DNA of 64,000 nt from Eisenbergiella tayi. GTDB lineage: Bacteria; Bacillota; Clostridia; Lachnospirales; Lachnospiraceae. A program made the position numbers and the translations under genes. This document shows, one piece after another, positions 23,444 to 32,278 of the stretch; the first letter of the stretch is position 1, and every line of letters begins with the position of its first letter. Below the pieces are notes generated by a model. That model was given only the letters and a program-made list of their open reading frames with translations. It ran no database searches and was not told the origin of the DNA. Where the stretch lies: the NCBI RefSeq assembly GCF_001881565.1, contig NZ_MPDJ01000010.1, forward strand, positions 1 through 64,000, written 5' to 3'.

Positions 23444-26326
23444 TTAATCTTCGGTATTGACAACGGCTTCCAGCTGGCTGGCCGTACCATTTAATATATC
23501 TTCCTCTTTATCAGGATTAAAATAATACTGCAGCACTTTACAGGATATCTGCGCAGCATAGTCGGAAGCATATCCGTTGCCGATCCTGGTTGCAATGGCA
23601 ATTTCCGGGTTTTCATATGGTGCATATCCCAGGAAAAGTGCATGTGCCGGCCGCAGCTTGTTTTCATCAGCCGTACCGGTTTTACCGGCCGCGGATATGC
23701 CTGCATCCACAAAGTATTTTTTTCCTTCCACCACACCCTTCATTCCGCTGTGGATAGCATCCCAGTATGCGGTAGGCATTTCTATGGTATTGCGGACCTC
23801 GGGAGTGAAATCCTCCAGAAGGTTTCCGCTTCGATCGGTTACTTTATCCAAAAGGCTTAAGTTATAGCATGTCCCGCTGTTCGCCACCGTGGCCACATAT
23901 CGGGCAAGTCCTACTGTGGTATAGTTATGCTCCCCCTGTCCGATTGCAGACGCAGAAGGGTTTGCCATGGAAAACTGAGGCATGGATTCTTCTATTTCAA
24001 CTCCGGACTTATCCGTAAGCCCGTAAGCATCCGCATATTCCCGCATACGGGTATTGGCGAGTTCAAAATTAGTTCCGCTTTCAGGATCGCCGGACAGGCC
24101 GAAACGGTATCCCATTTCATAGAAGAAATAGTTGCAGGAATGGGTTATCGCCTGGGAAACATTCAGATTGCCATGACCGTAGGTATTCCAGCAGCGCATG
24201 ACGATATCTGAGTATCGGGTAAAACTCCCCACACAATCCACAGTGCTTCTGGTATCAATGATTCCATCCATCAGGGCCGCTGAAGCGACTACCATTTTGT
24301 AGGTAGAACCGGGAGCGCTTCTCATCTGTGTGGCATAATCCCATAAAGGCAGTGATAAATCATTCTGCAGGCTGGCATAATAATCGGCATCAATACCGTT
24401 TGCCAGCTTATTGTTGTCATAACTGGGATAGCTGACCAGGGCCAGTACCTCTCCGGTATTGGGATCCACAATTACACAGGATGCGGAAAAGGGATCCAAA
24501 GCCAGCTGGGCCGGAGTAATCTGAAGATTCTTAATCAGATTCCTCATAAATGTATAAGAAGAGATACTTCCATTCTCCAGAGCCGCCTTTTCCTCTTCGG
24601 ATACGGAAACAAGCTCCTGTTCCAGCAATACCATACATATCTGTTTTCCATTGATGGAATTATCGCGGATCATATATTTATACAGCTTTTTATGAAACGC
24701 TGTTTTATCCAGTTCCAGACGGATGTAATCCACCAGTCTGTCAAAAACCTCCGAGGAATCTGCATACTGGGTATCCATATCCAGCCTGCTTACATCGACC
24801 CAGTTCCGGGAAATGGCATATTCCAGAAAATCACTTAAGGATATCGTTTCTTCCTCAGACCAGGCTTTATAGGTTTCATCCTTGCTGTCAACAGAAAGCA
24901 CCTTGGTATCATTAATCAACAGATTAGTAACTATATAGCTTTCATAGCTCTGATACTCTTCCGCCAGCTGATTATATGGGGTCCTTCTGTTATAAAGCTC
25001 CTCTGTGAGCCAGCTCCAGACCTGTTCCTTCTTTTGGAGGAAAGCCGTCCGTACCGCCTGTTCATTGTCTCCCGCACCGGCAGAAGCCATATGCTCCAGG
25101 CTTATCACATTATTATTAAACAAGGCAAAATAAACATCATCTATGGGAATTTTAATTGTGGAGGCCTTTTGGTTTGCCCCCAGCTTGAATTCCTTGATAT
25201 TTTCAATCTTATCAAGGAGCAGGCCTGCGATGCTCTGTTCCAGGATATTATACACAGCTTCCTGCAGATCCGCATCCAAAGTGAGGTAAACATCATTTCC
25301 GGCGACCGGATCCACCCGGCCCTCCGAATCAATTTCCTTCCCCAGGTTGTCCACGTATATGGTTTCGCTGCCTTTTTCACCCTGAAGGTATGTTTCCATA
25401 ACCTTCTCTATCCCGGATTTACCCACGGTATCATTCATTTCATAACGATCCGGTTCATCCTCTCCCCTGCTGGTTTCTTCATTCAGGCTCTTGAGCTCAT
25501 CCGAGGAGATTTTACCGGTATAGCCTATTATATGAGAAAAATAAGTGCCGTTGATATAACGTCTGATAGTATCCTCTGCAATATCAATTCCCAGAAGAGC
25601 ATCATTGTTTTCCTTTACGGCAGCTACCGTTTTTTCACTTACATCCGTGGCAATCGTCGTGGGTATGTATTTCTGGTAGCTGTTTGCCTTCATGGCATAG
25701 CGGATAGTAATCAGCTTAAGGACTTCGGCTTTTGTATAGCCTTGTCCGGGTACAAAGGTGCTCTTGTCATCCGGATCTGTCCTTTCTCCGATACCATAGG
25801 TCTCTGCCATATAATTGATCACATCCTGGGGCGTTGCGTTTTTTTCCTTCTCTTTCAGGTTGTCAATGGAAGCATGTCCATAAATATCAGCAAGAAAACG
25901 CAGCAGCTTGGTGTCTGTTACGTTAAATGCGTATTCTCCGTTTTTATCCAGGTAGATATTAAAATCACTGATAACACTGTCGCCATTCTTTTCAATGATA
26001 TGAATGGTCTCAAGAAGCGTGGCGTTCAGATTTTTGTTTTTATTCTTATCTGACTCGTATACATCTTCTATGGTAACGGAATAAGCCAGATCGTTATAAG
26101 CGAGAAGCTTCCCGTTTCTGTCAAAAATCTTTCCCCTGGAACTGGAGATAGAACGTTCCTTTTTGATCTTCAGGGAAAATTCATTCAGATAATTTTCTCC
26201 CTCCACGATCTGCAGGACGAAAACCCGGTGTATCAGGACGCCGCCCATAAGAATCACAACGAGAGTGAGCACTATCAGCCTGGAATTTATTAAGTTTAAA
26301 AAATTATCTCTGAATCTCTCAAACAA
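23444..26326 (-). CDS. mrdA: Penicillin-binding protein 2 (elongation transpeptidase) with a large insert
   Basis: A 960-residue class B PBP that crosslinks peptidoglycan with RodA. One membrane helix at about residues 18-40 is followed by the dimerisation domain (SSRGKIFDRNGKLLAYND) and the transpeptidase with nucleophile Ser674 in PGSTYK, SCN at 730-732 and KTG at 882-884. Between LYLTLDADLQEAVYNILEQ and SASCVIVDPNTGEV lie about 243 residues (371-613) where these elements are normally close. The enzyme is about 330 residues longer than the E. coli one. The start is a TTG abutting the mreD stop, with AAGGAG ten bases upstream. Confidence 0.93.
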   Translation of the reverse strand: MFERFRDNFLNLINSRLIVLTLVVILMGGVLIHRVFVLQIVEGENYLNEFSLKIKKERSISSSRGKIFDRNGKLLAYNDLAYSVTIEDVYESDKNKNKNLNATLLETIHIIEKNGDSVISDFNIYLDKNGEYAFNVTDTKLLRFLADIYGHASIDNLKEKEKNATPQDVINYMAETYGIGERTDPDDKSTFVPGQGYTKAEVLKLITIRYAMKANSYQKYIPTTIATDVSEKTVAAVKENNDALLGIDIAEDTIRRYINGTYFSHIIGYTGKISSDELKSLNEETSRGEDEPDRYEMNDTVGKSGIEKVMETYLQGEKGSETIYVDNLGKEIDSEGRVDPVAGNDVYLTLDADLQEAVYNILEQSIAGLLLDKIENIKEFKLGANQKASTIKIPIDDVYFALFNNNVISLEHMASAGAGDNEQAVRTAFLQKKEQVWSWLTEELYNRRTPYNQLAEEYQSYESYIVTNLLINDTKVLSVDSKDETYKAWSEEETISLSDFLEYAISRNWVDVSRLDMDTQYADSSEVFDRLVDYIRLELDKTAFHKKLYKYMIRDNSINGKQICMVLLEQELVSVSEEEKAALENGSISSYTFMRNLIKNLQITPAQLALDPFSASCVIVDPNTGEVLALVSYPSYDNNKLANGIDADYYASLQNDLSLPLWDYATQMRSAPGSTYKMVVASAALMDGIIDTRSTVDCVGSFTRYSDIVMRCWNTYGHGNLNVSQAITHSCNYFFYEMGYRFGLSGDPESGTNFELANTRMREYADAYGLTDKSGVEIEESMPQFSMANPSASAIGQGEHNYTTVGLARYVATVANSGTCYNLSLLDKVTDRSGNLLEDFTPEVRNTIEMPTAYWDAIHSGMKGVVEGKKYFVDAGISAAGKTGTADENKLRPAHALFLGYAPYENPEIAIATRIGNGYASDYAAQISCKVLQYYFNPDKEEDILNGTASQLEAVVNTED

Positions 26327-26836
26327 TTATTCATTACTCCTTCTTTCCGCAGCTTCCAGCTTTTTATGTAATAACAGAAGCAGCGGATATACCGCAAAAG
26401 CAATCACAATCGTATATACGGCTTCCGGAAGAATAACATGGATAAAATAATACCCGATATCCAGCCGGCTCCTCAGCAGGAACAAAAGCACATAGCATAC
26501 GAAATTGTAACCGATATCACTTACTAAAATCAGAATCAACGGCAGTTTAATATCCTCCGGATAAAACATCCTCTGGAATGTGCCGTTGACATAACCTACC
26601 ACCATATAAAGCAGCGCATAAAATCCAATCACATCACCGCCGAAAATATCAGCCAGCAGACCGCAGAAAAATCCGATAAGAAGGCCGTTTTTTTCACCGT
26701 TCATAAAACCGCAGGATGCTATTAATATGATAAGCAGGTTCGGCATAATGCTGCTGAAGGCAGCCGCCGGCAATACACTGGTCTGCAGGATAAAGCATAA
26801 TAATACCAGAAGGACCGAGATTATATTCCTTTTCAT
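26327..26836 (-). CDS. mreD: Rod shape-determining protein MreD
   Basis: A 169-residue integral membrane protein with five or so helices and the MreD hallmarks (MKRNIISVLLVLLCFILQTSVLP, GFFCGLLADIFGGDVIGFYALLY). It links the cytoplasmic MreB filament and the periplasmic MreC to the RodA/PBP2 synthase. It sits between mreC (15 bp upstream) and PBP2 (no gap). Confidence 0.92.
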   Translation of the reverse strand: MKRNIISVLLVLLCFILQTSVLPAAAFSSIMPNLLIILIASCGFMNGEKNGLLIGFFCGLLADIFGGDVIGFYALLYMVVGYVNGTFQRMFYPEDIKLPLILILVSDIGYNFVCYVLLFLLRSRLDIGYYFIHVILPEAVYTIVIAFAVYPLLLLLHKKLEAAERRSNE

Positions 26837-26851
26837 AAGGCCTTCTCCTTC

Positions 26852-27748
26852 CTATTCCTTATCCATGGAATGCTTCTCTTGTGTAACCTGCTGTTTTAAT
26901 TCCATTATAACCAGGACCTCCTGGATATGCTGGAAATCCACTGCCGGTGTGATATAGCCGTATTTTGTCATATTGTTATAGGATGTACTAATGGAACTGA
27001 TAAAACCGATAGGGATACCGGGAAGATATTTATTGCTTATATTTGAAGTGACCACCTTATCCCCTTCGGATACTTTATTTTCCTTATCATAAAGCTGTTC
27101 AAAACGGATAACGCCGTCCGACATAACAGACTGCAAATCTCCGGAAACCATCAGATTTTCTGAGGTGGAAAGGATCGTGCCGTACACATTGGCATTATCT
27201 GCAATAATGGAAACCACTCTGGCATAATTGGGGCCTACACTGACCACCCTTCCTGCCAGCCCACTGCCGGCAAGAACATTCATATCTACCTGTATGCCGT
27301 CGTCGGATCCTTTGTCTATGACAAAGGAATAAAACCAGTTGCTGGAATCGCTTGCGATCACCCTCGCCCCTGTCTTTTCATATTCCGAAGTTGCCTTATC
27401 GATCTCGTAGAGCTCCCTGAGGCTGGTAAGCTCATATTTATCCTGCTGGAGCTGTGCATTTTCCATGGTAAGGGCGTCCACCTGATCCTTCAGCGCCTGG
27501 TTCTCCGCAAGAACCTTTTTCAGCTGTCCCATTTCCTCAGCACGGTCATAAAGATAACCGCCTACGGAAGCGATTCCCTTCTGAAAGGGAACTACAACAT
27601 ACCCTGCAGCAGCCCGCAGCGGACCTTCAAACAAATCTGTTTTAAAGGTCACAAGCATCAGGGCGACACAGACACCTGACAAAATCAGCAGCAGGTATTT
27701 ACTTGGCAGGGTGAATTTATTTCTTTTTTTCTTTATTACAGGACTCAT
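26852..27748 (-). CDS. mreC: Rod shape-determining protein MreC
   Basis: A 298-residue bitopic protein with a membrane helix near residues 18-36, a coiled coil (about 66-110: EEMGQLKKVLAENQALKDQVDAL) and the C-terminal beta domain with GLAGRVVSVGPNYARVVSI and LPGIPIGFI. It activates PBP2/RodA. Its ATG overlaps the mreB stop by four bases. Confidence 0.95.
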   Translation of the reverse strand: MSPVIKKKRNKFTLPSKYLLLILSGVCVALMLVTFKTDLFEGPLRAAAGYVVVPFQKGIASVGGYLYDRAEEMGQLKKVLAENQALKDQVDALTMENAQLQQDKYELTSLRELYEIDKATSEYEKTGARVIASDSSNWFYSFVIDKGSDDGIQVDMNVLAGSGLAGRVVSVGPNYARVVSIIADNANVYGTILSTSENLMVSGDLQSVMSDGVIRFEQLYDKENKVSEGDKVVTSNISNKYLPGIPIGFISSISTSYNNMTKYGYITPAVDFQHIQEVLVIMELKQQVTQEKHSMDKE

Positions 27749-28755
27749 TTACCCATCCCTTCAATCGCATAGGCAACTGATTTATAGTTTTCATCGTTGA
27801 GAACTTTGGAAAGGCCAATAACAACGCTTTCTACCGGCTTCTCCGCCACATTTACACGAAGGCCCGTATTTTTACCCAGCTTCTCCGCAAGATGGCTGAT
27901 TTGGGATGCGCCGCCTGTAAGATAAATTCCATGACGGTAAATATCCGCTCCCAATTCCGGAGGCGTACGTTCCAGAATGACTTTAACACTGTCAATGATC
28001 GTATCAAAATGCTCTTCCAGACAGGATACTACAAGTTCCGTAGGGATAGTACGCTCAACAGGAAGGCCGGTAACAATATCCCTTCCGAACACTTCCGCAC
28101 CGACTCCGGCTTCCTCCAGCTCGGAAAGGGACTTCTTGATCCCCTCCGCTGTTTTGCCGCCGATGAGCAGGCCGAATTCCTTACGGACCGTGCTGCGGAT
28201 AGCCTCGTCAAATTTAAGGCCGCCGGTCTTGATCAGACGGCTGAGCACAATGCCTCCCAGAGACAAAATAGAAACTTCTGTGGTATCATAACCAACATTC
28301 ACTACAAGAACACCCTGGGAATTCTTTACGTCGATATCCAGCCCCAGACCGTCTGCCACGGCTTTTTCCACCACCATGATCTTGCGGGCCTTCACGTTGG
28401 CGTCGCGTATCAAATCATAAAATGCACGCTTCTCCACCTCCGTGATATCCGTGGGTACCGCAATATAAAAATCTGCCGGCTTAATATTTCCGCCGGACAT
28501 ATCCGTTACAAAGAAACGGATCAGTGTTTCCATATTCTTGATATCCGCAATGACTCCGTTGCACAGCGGATAAGAAATATGAATGTTTCCGGGGGCTTTT
28601 TCATACATCTCATAAGCGGAATCCCCATAAGCGAAAACGTTCTTCTTGTTCTGTACGGCTATCATGTTTTTTTCAATCATGATCTTATCATCCGCCGCAC
28701 TGTAAATCTTGATATTGCTCGTACCTAAATCGATTCCAAAAGCATTCGTAGACAA
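27745..28755 (-). CDS. mreB: MreB-family actin-like protein with divergent phosphate-2 motif
   Basis: A 336-residue actin homologue. The phosphate-1 motif FGIDLGTSNIKIY, the membrane-facing region and the adenosine motif GIYLTGGASQISHL are standard. The phosphate-2 motif reads VVNVGYDTTEVSILS (residues 151-165), where MreB normally has VVDIGGGTTEVAVIS; the Asp is Asn at 153 and GG is YD at 156-157. The following PLAAAIG-like loop is VEKAVADGLG. Position ahead of mreC and mreD shows it is the mreB of the operon. The start is TTG at 28755, with AAGGAG nine bases upstream. Confidence 0.9.
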   Translation of the reverse strand: MSTNAFGIDLGTSNIKIYSAADDKIMIEKNMIAVQNKKNVFAYGDSAYEMYEKAPGNIHISYPLCNGVIADIKNMETLIRFFVTDMSGGNIKPADFYIAVPTDITEVEKRAFYDLIRDANVKARKIMVVEKAVADGLGLDIDVKNSQGVLVVNVGYDTTEVSILSLGGIVLSRLIKTGGLKFDEAIRSTVRKEFGLLIGGKTAEGIKKSLSELEEAGVGAEVFGRDIVTGLPVERTIPTELVVSCLEEHFDTIIDSVKVILERTPPELGADIYRHGIYLTGGASQISHLAEKLGKNTGLRVNVAEKPVESVVIGLSKVLNDENYKSVAYAIEGMGK

Positions 28756-28772
28756 AATGATTTTCTCCTTCC

Positions 28773-29474
28773 TTATTTCAACAGGCCGGATTCCCTGAAG
28801 CTTACATAGCAGTTATCTCCCACGATGATATGATCGATCAGCGGAAGCTGCATCATGCCGCAAAGCTCAGCCAGATGTTTTGTAATTTCAATATCCTGCC
28901 TGCTGGGCGATGCGTCGCCGCTGGGATGATTGTGTATCAGCAGGATATGTACGGCATGGTACTCAAGCGCCACCCGGAAAACCTCCCGGGGTGAGACCAG
29001 AGAACAATTTACGGTCCCTTTGGATAATACCCGGTCACAGATCATACGGTTCTTATTATCGGTCATAACAAGAATCACTTCTTCTGTCTCCAGGTACCGC
29101 ATCCTCTTCATGTAATAGTCTGCCACAGTTTCCGGTTTGGTAAACTGCAATCTGTCACGGGTATCCGCCATGGACAGCCTGCGTGACAGTTCTATAATGC
29201 ATTTGATTTTTACTGCCTTGACCTGGCCAATGCCATTTACCCTGCATAAATCCGCAACAGATAAGTGCTGCAGCCCGAGAAGTCCCTTATCCCGGCCCTT
29301 CGGCAGGGACAGGATTTGCCCCGCAAGCTGCAGAGAGCCCATATTCCTGGTGCCGGTCCTGATAATAATGGCCAGCAGTTCTGCTTCGGAAAGAGACTCC
29401 GGCCCTGTTGCAAGAAATTTTTCATAAGGCTTCATCTCTTCATAGCATGGTTCTTTTTGGTTCTTTTGATTCAT
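28773..29474 (-). CDS. radC: RadC/JAB-domain protein
   Basis: A 233-residue protein with an N-terminal helix-hairpin-helix region (VADLCRVNGIGQVKAVKIKC) and a C-terminal JAB/MPN metal site HNHPSGDASPS (residues about 184-194), with the upstream Glu in EVILVMTDNKNR. RadC proteins are zinc-dependent hydrolase-like and their role in repair is not established. The gene stands ahead of mreB, the common order in Gram-positive bacteria. Confidence 0.94.
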   Translation of the reverse strand: MNQKNQKEPCYEEMKPYEKFLATGPESLSEAELLAIIIRTGTRNMGSLQLAGQILSLPKGRDKGLLGLQHLSVADLCRVNGIGQVKAVKIKCIIELSRRLSMADTRDRLQFTKPETVADYYMKRMRYLETEEVILVMTDNKNRMICDRVLSKGTVNCSLVSPREVFRVALEYHAVHILLIHNHPSGDASPSRQDIEITKHLAELCGMMQLPLIDHIIVGDNCYVSFRESGLLK

Positions 29475-29544
29475 TTTTTACCCCGTTTCTTCACGTATTC
29501 CGAACGCTCCTCACGGGTACCGCCGTCTGTATGTATACTTAAAA

Positions 29545-29561
29545 GCCGGCTTTATACCGGC
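29545..29561 (-). terminator. Terminator after the DUF4321 gene
   Basis: GCCGG and CCGGC form a 5-bp stem around a 7-base loop; on the minus strand TTTT follows. It lies 9 bp beyond the DUF4321 stop and separates it from radC. Confidence 0.65.
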
Positions 29562-29569
29562 CTCACAGC

Positions 29570-29818
29570 TTATAGAATGCGGTAAATCAGCAAAGCAATC
29601 ACTATCCCCAGTATGCTTGCGATTGTAATTTTAATTGTCAGAGCAAAGGTGATACTCAAAATTCCGAAATCCAGAATCAGCGGGTTTGTCAGCCCGAAGG
29701 TCTGCCCGAAATTCATAAAACTCGAAGGAAACAGGCTTCCGATAAAGCCGCCCAGCACGATTCCGGCCAAAACGAGCAACAAACAGGTCCATCCGTTTTT
29801 ACTTTTCATTTTCTTCAT
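29570..29818 (-). CDS. DUF4321 membrane protein
   Basis: An 82-residue protein with two transmembrane helices: residues 10-30 (TCLLLVLAGIVLGGFIGSLF) and 55-80. This matches DUF4321, a small protein found upstream of radC-mreB in many Clostridia. Function is unknown; its place next to the shape cluster suggests an envelope role. Confidence 0.85.
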   Translation of the reverse strand: MKKMKSKNGWTCLLLVLAGIVLGGFIGSLFPSSFMNFGQTFGLTNPLILDFGILSITFALTIKITIASILGIVIALLIYRIL

Positions 29819-29961
29819 TCATTCATCCTTTGTATTTGTTGACATTACCTATATTAGCATACTTCCAGATCTGTGTATAGAATCTAAAAGTAAAAAATTT
29901 CGCCCTATCCGACAGCGATCGACACCCCTTTACCGTAATCGGCAGGAGAAGATCTGTTTAA

Positions 29962-31254
29962 TTACGGCAATTGGACGGCTTTCGCCTCCACACAATACTG
30001 CAGGGATTTCATGATGCCGAATTTTACGTGCGGCCAGGTAAGGCCCCCCTGGAAATAAGCGGTGTAGGGAGGTTTTAAAGGTCCGTCCGCGCTCAGTTCA
30101 ATGGAAGAACCGGATACAAAGGCTCCCGCGGCCATAATTACCTGGCTGTCATAACCGGGCATATCCCAGGGCTCGGGCCTTACATAACTGTCCACCGGAG
30201 CTGCCGCCTGAATACCCTCACAGAATGCGATCAGCCCCTCCGGAGTGCCGAAGGTTATCGCCTGGATGATATCATGCCGACTTTCCCTGCCGTCAGGGAT
30301 TACCCGGAGTCCCAGACGCTCATAAACGTTGGCGGCAAACACAGCTCCCTTCAGTGCGCTGGCCGTAACGGTAGGCGCAAGAAAAAGTCCCTGGTAGAAC
30401 TGAGGCAGGATTCCAAGCGAAGCGCCCACTTCTTTTCCGAGTCCGGGGGATGTGAGCCTGCATGCGGCATTTTCCACACATTCTTTAGTCCCTGCAATAT
30501 AACCGCCGATGGGGGCCAGGCCTCCTCCCGGATTCTTGATCAGAGAGCCCACGCACATATCGGCCCCCACATCAGAAGGCTCTGTACGTTCCACAAATTC
30601 TCCGTAACAGTTATCCACCATGCAGATAACATCCGGCTTCTGCTTCTTTATAAAGGCGATCAGCTCCCCTATCCGTTCCACCGATAATGTGGGCCGCGTC
30701 TGATAGCCTTTGGAACGCTGGATGGTAACCACCCGGGTACGTTCATTCAGGGCGAGAGCTATATTTTCATAATCAAATCCGCCGTCCGGCAGCAGGTCCA
30801 CCTGCCGATAGCTGATCCCATACTCCTTCAGGGACCCCCTGGATGGACGGATACCGATAACCTCTTCCAGCGTATCATAGGGCTTGCCCACGGGAGACAG
30901 CAGTTCATCCCCGGGACGAAGGTTGCTCATAAGAGCAAGCGCAAGCGCATGGGTGCCGCAGGTTATCTGCGGGCGTACAAGAGCGTCCTGTGTATGAAAA
31001 ACTGCGGCATAAACCGCCTCCAGCGTTTCTCTTCCCAAATCATTATAGCCATATCCGGTGGTTCCCAGCAGGCAGGCTTCGCTGACCTTGTTTTCCTGCA
31101 GGGCCTTGAGCACCTTCATCTGGTTATATTCCGCGGTTTCATCGATTTTTTTAAACCGGCCTTCCAGTTCTTCCAGTATTTGCTGTCCAAAATGGTATAC
31201 CTGTCCGGAAATTCCCATTTCACGGTAAAAATCAGAAATATTGCTTTCGTTCAT
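29962..31254 (-). CDS. Methionine gamma-lyase family / aluminium resistance protein (PLP enzyme)
   Basis: A 430-residue fold-I PLP enzyme of PF06838. It contains LLGTTGYGYNDLGRETLEAVYA, the conserved ITCGTHALALAL substrate region, the Asp-Asn-Cys stretch CMVDNCYGEFVE and the Schiff-base lysine in GSLIKNPGGG. Members have been called aluminium resistance proteins, and the reaction is presumed to be a C-S lyase type. It follows miaA by 46 bp, the usual neighbour in Clostridia. Confidence 0.9.
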   Translation of the reverse strand: MNESNISDFYREMGISGQVYHFGQQILEELEGRFKKIDETAEYNQMKVLKALQENKVSEACLLGTTGYGYNDLGRETLEAVYAAVFHTQDALVRPQITCGTHALALALMSNLRPGDELLSPVGKPYDTLEEVIGIRPSRGSLKEYGISYRQVDLLPDGGFDYENIALALNERTRVVTIQRSKGYQTRPTLSVERIGELIAFIKKQKPDVICMVDNCYGEFVERTEPSDVGADMCVGSLIKNPGGGLAPIGGYIAGTKECVENAACRLTSPGLGKEVGASLGILPQFYQGLFLAPTVTASALKGAVFAANVYERLGLRVIPDGRESRHDIIQAITFGTPEGLIAFCEGIQAAAPVDSYVRPEPWDMPGYDSQVIMAAGAFVSGSSIELSADGPLKPPYTAYFQGGLTWPHVKFGIMKSLQYCVEAKAVQLP

Positions 31255-31300
31255 CTTGTCTCCCTTTGTGCTGTGTATTCCAATCCTTCCACAGACACTT

Positions 31301-32257
31301 TTATATTTTTAAAGGCATTTGTTTTTCCCTGCATTTTTCCAGCATAAAGAGAAGGATATCTTCTTCGGAATCAAATTCCGGTTTTTCCACCCATATCACA
31401 TCCCGCTCCCTCCTGAACCAGGTAAGCTGCCTTTTGGCAAAATGGCGGGTATCTCTCTTGATCAGGTAAACAGCCCTTTCCAAATCATATTCGTCTTCCA
31501 GGAAGCCTAAAATTTCCTTATAGCCCAGTCCCTGCATGGAAACCATATCCCGGCGGCATCCGCGCTCCCTGAGCTTTTTCACTTCCTCCACAAGGCCTTC
31601 CTGAAGCATTTTATCCACTCGTTTATCGATACGGTCATATATGGCCTCTCTCTTATCATCCAGGACAAAATAGCAGGCATTATATGCGGCCTGCCTTTTG
31701 CGTTCCTGTTCGTTATGCTGGGATATTTTTTTACCTGTCTGCATATAGAATTCCAGAGCGCGGATTACCCGTTTCACATTGTTGGCATGGATCTGCTCTG
31801 CCGATTCCTTATCCACGGCAGCCAGCATTTTATGAAGATATTCCGGGCCTTTTTCATCGGCAGCCTGTTCCAGCTTTTCCCTGCAGGTGGTATCCTCCGG
31901 GTTTTCCGTAAAATCAATATCATACAGCACAGACTGGATATAAAATCCGGTTCCTCCTGTAATGATCGGGATTCTCCCTCTTTCCCTGATATCCGCAATG
32001 GCTTTCTTCGCCAGCTGCTGAAAGGTGACCACATTAAATTCTTCTTCCGGCTCCATAATATCGATCAGGTGATGGGGGATTCCCTGCATATCCCGGCTTT
32101 TAATTTTTGCGGATCCGATATCCATCTGCCGGTATACCTGCATGGAATCTGCAGAGATAATTTCCCCGTCCACCCTTTTCGCCAGCTTCAGAGAAAGGTC
32201 TGTCTTTCCTACCGCGGTAGGTCCGGTCAGAATGATGAGAGGTTCTTTCTCTTCCAT
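31301..32257 (-). CDS. miaA: tRNA dimethylallyltransferase MiaA
   Basis: A 318-residue enzyme adding a dimethylallyl group to A37 of tRNAs that read codons starting with U. It has the P-loop GPTAVGKTDLS, the substrate motif ISADSMQVYRQMDIGSAK, the GGTGFYIQ signature and a C-terminal REVGCRRDM-like segment. Its product is the substrate of MiaB, encoded 9 kb away in this window. It lies 21 bp after mutL. Confidence 0.97.
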   Translation of the reverse strand: MEEKEPLIILTGPTAVGKTDLSLKLAKRVDGEIISADSMQVYRQMDIGSAKIKSRDMQGIPHHLIDIMEPEEEFNVVTFQQLAKKAIADIRERGRIPIITGGTGFYIQSVLYDIDFTENPEDTTCREKLEQAADEKGPEYLHKMLAAVDKESAEQIHANNVKRVIRALEFYMQTGKKISQHNEQERKRQAAYNACYFVLDDKREAIYDRIDKRVDKMLQEGLVEEVKKLRERGCRRDMVSMQGLGYKEILGFLEDEYDLERAVYLIKRDTRHFAKRQLTWFRRERDVIWVEKPEFDSEEDILLFMLEKCREKQMPLKI

Positions 32258-32278
32258 TTGCCTTCTCCAATCGTACTT

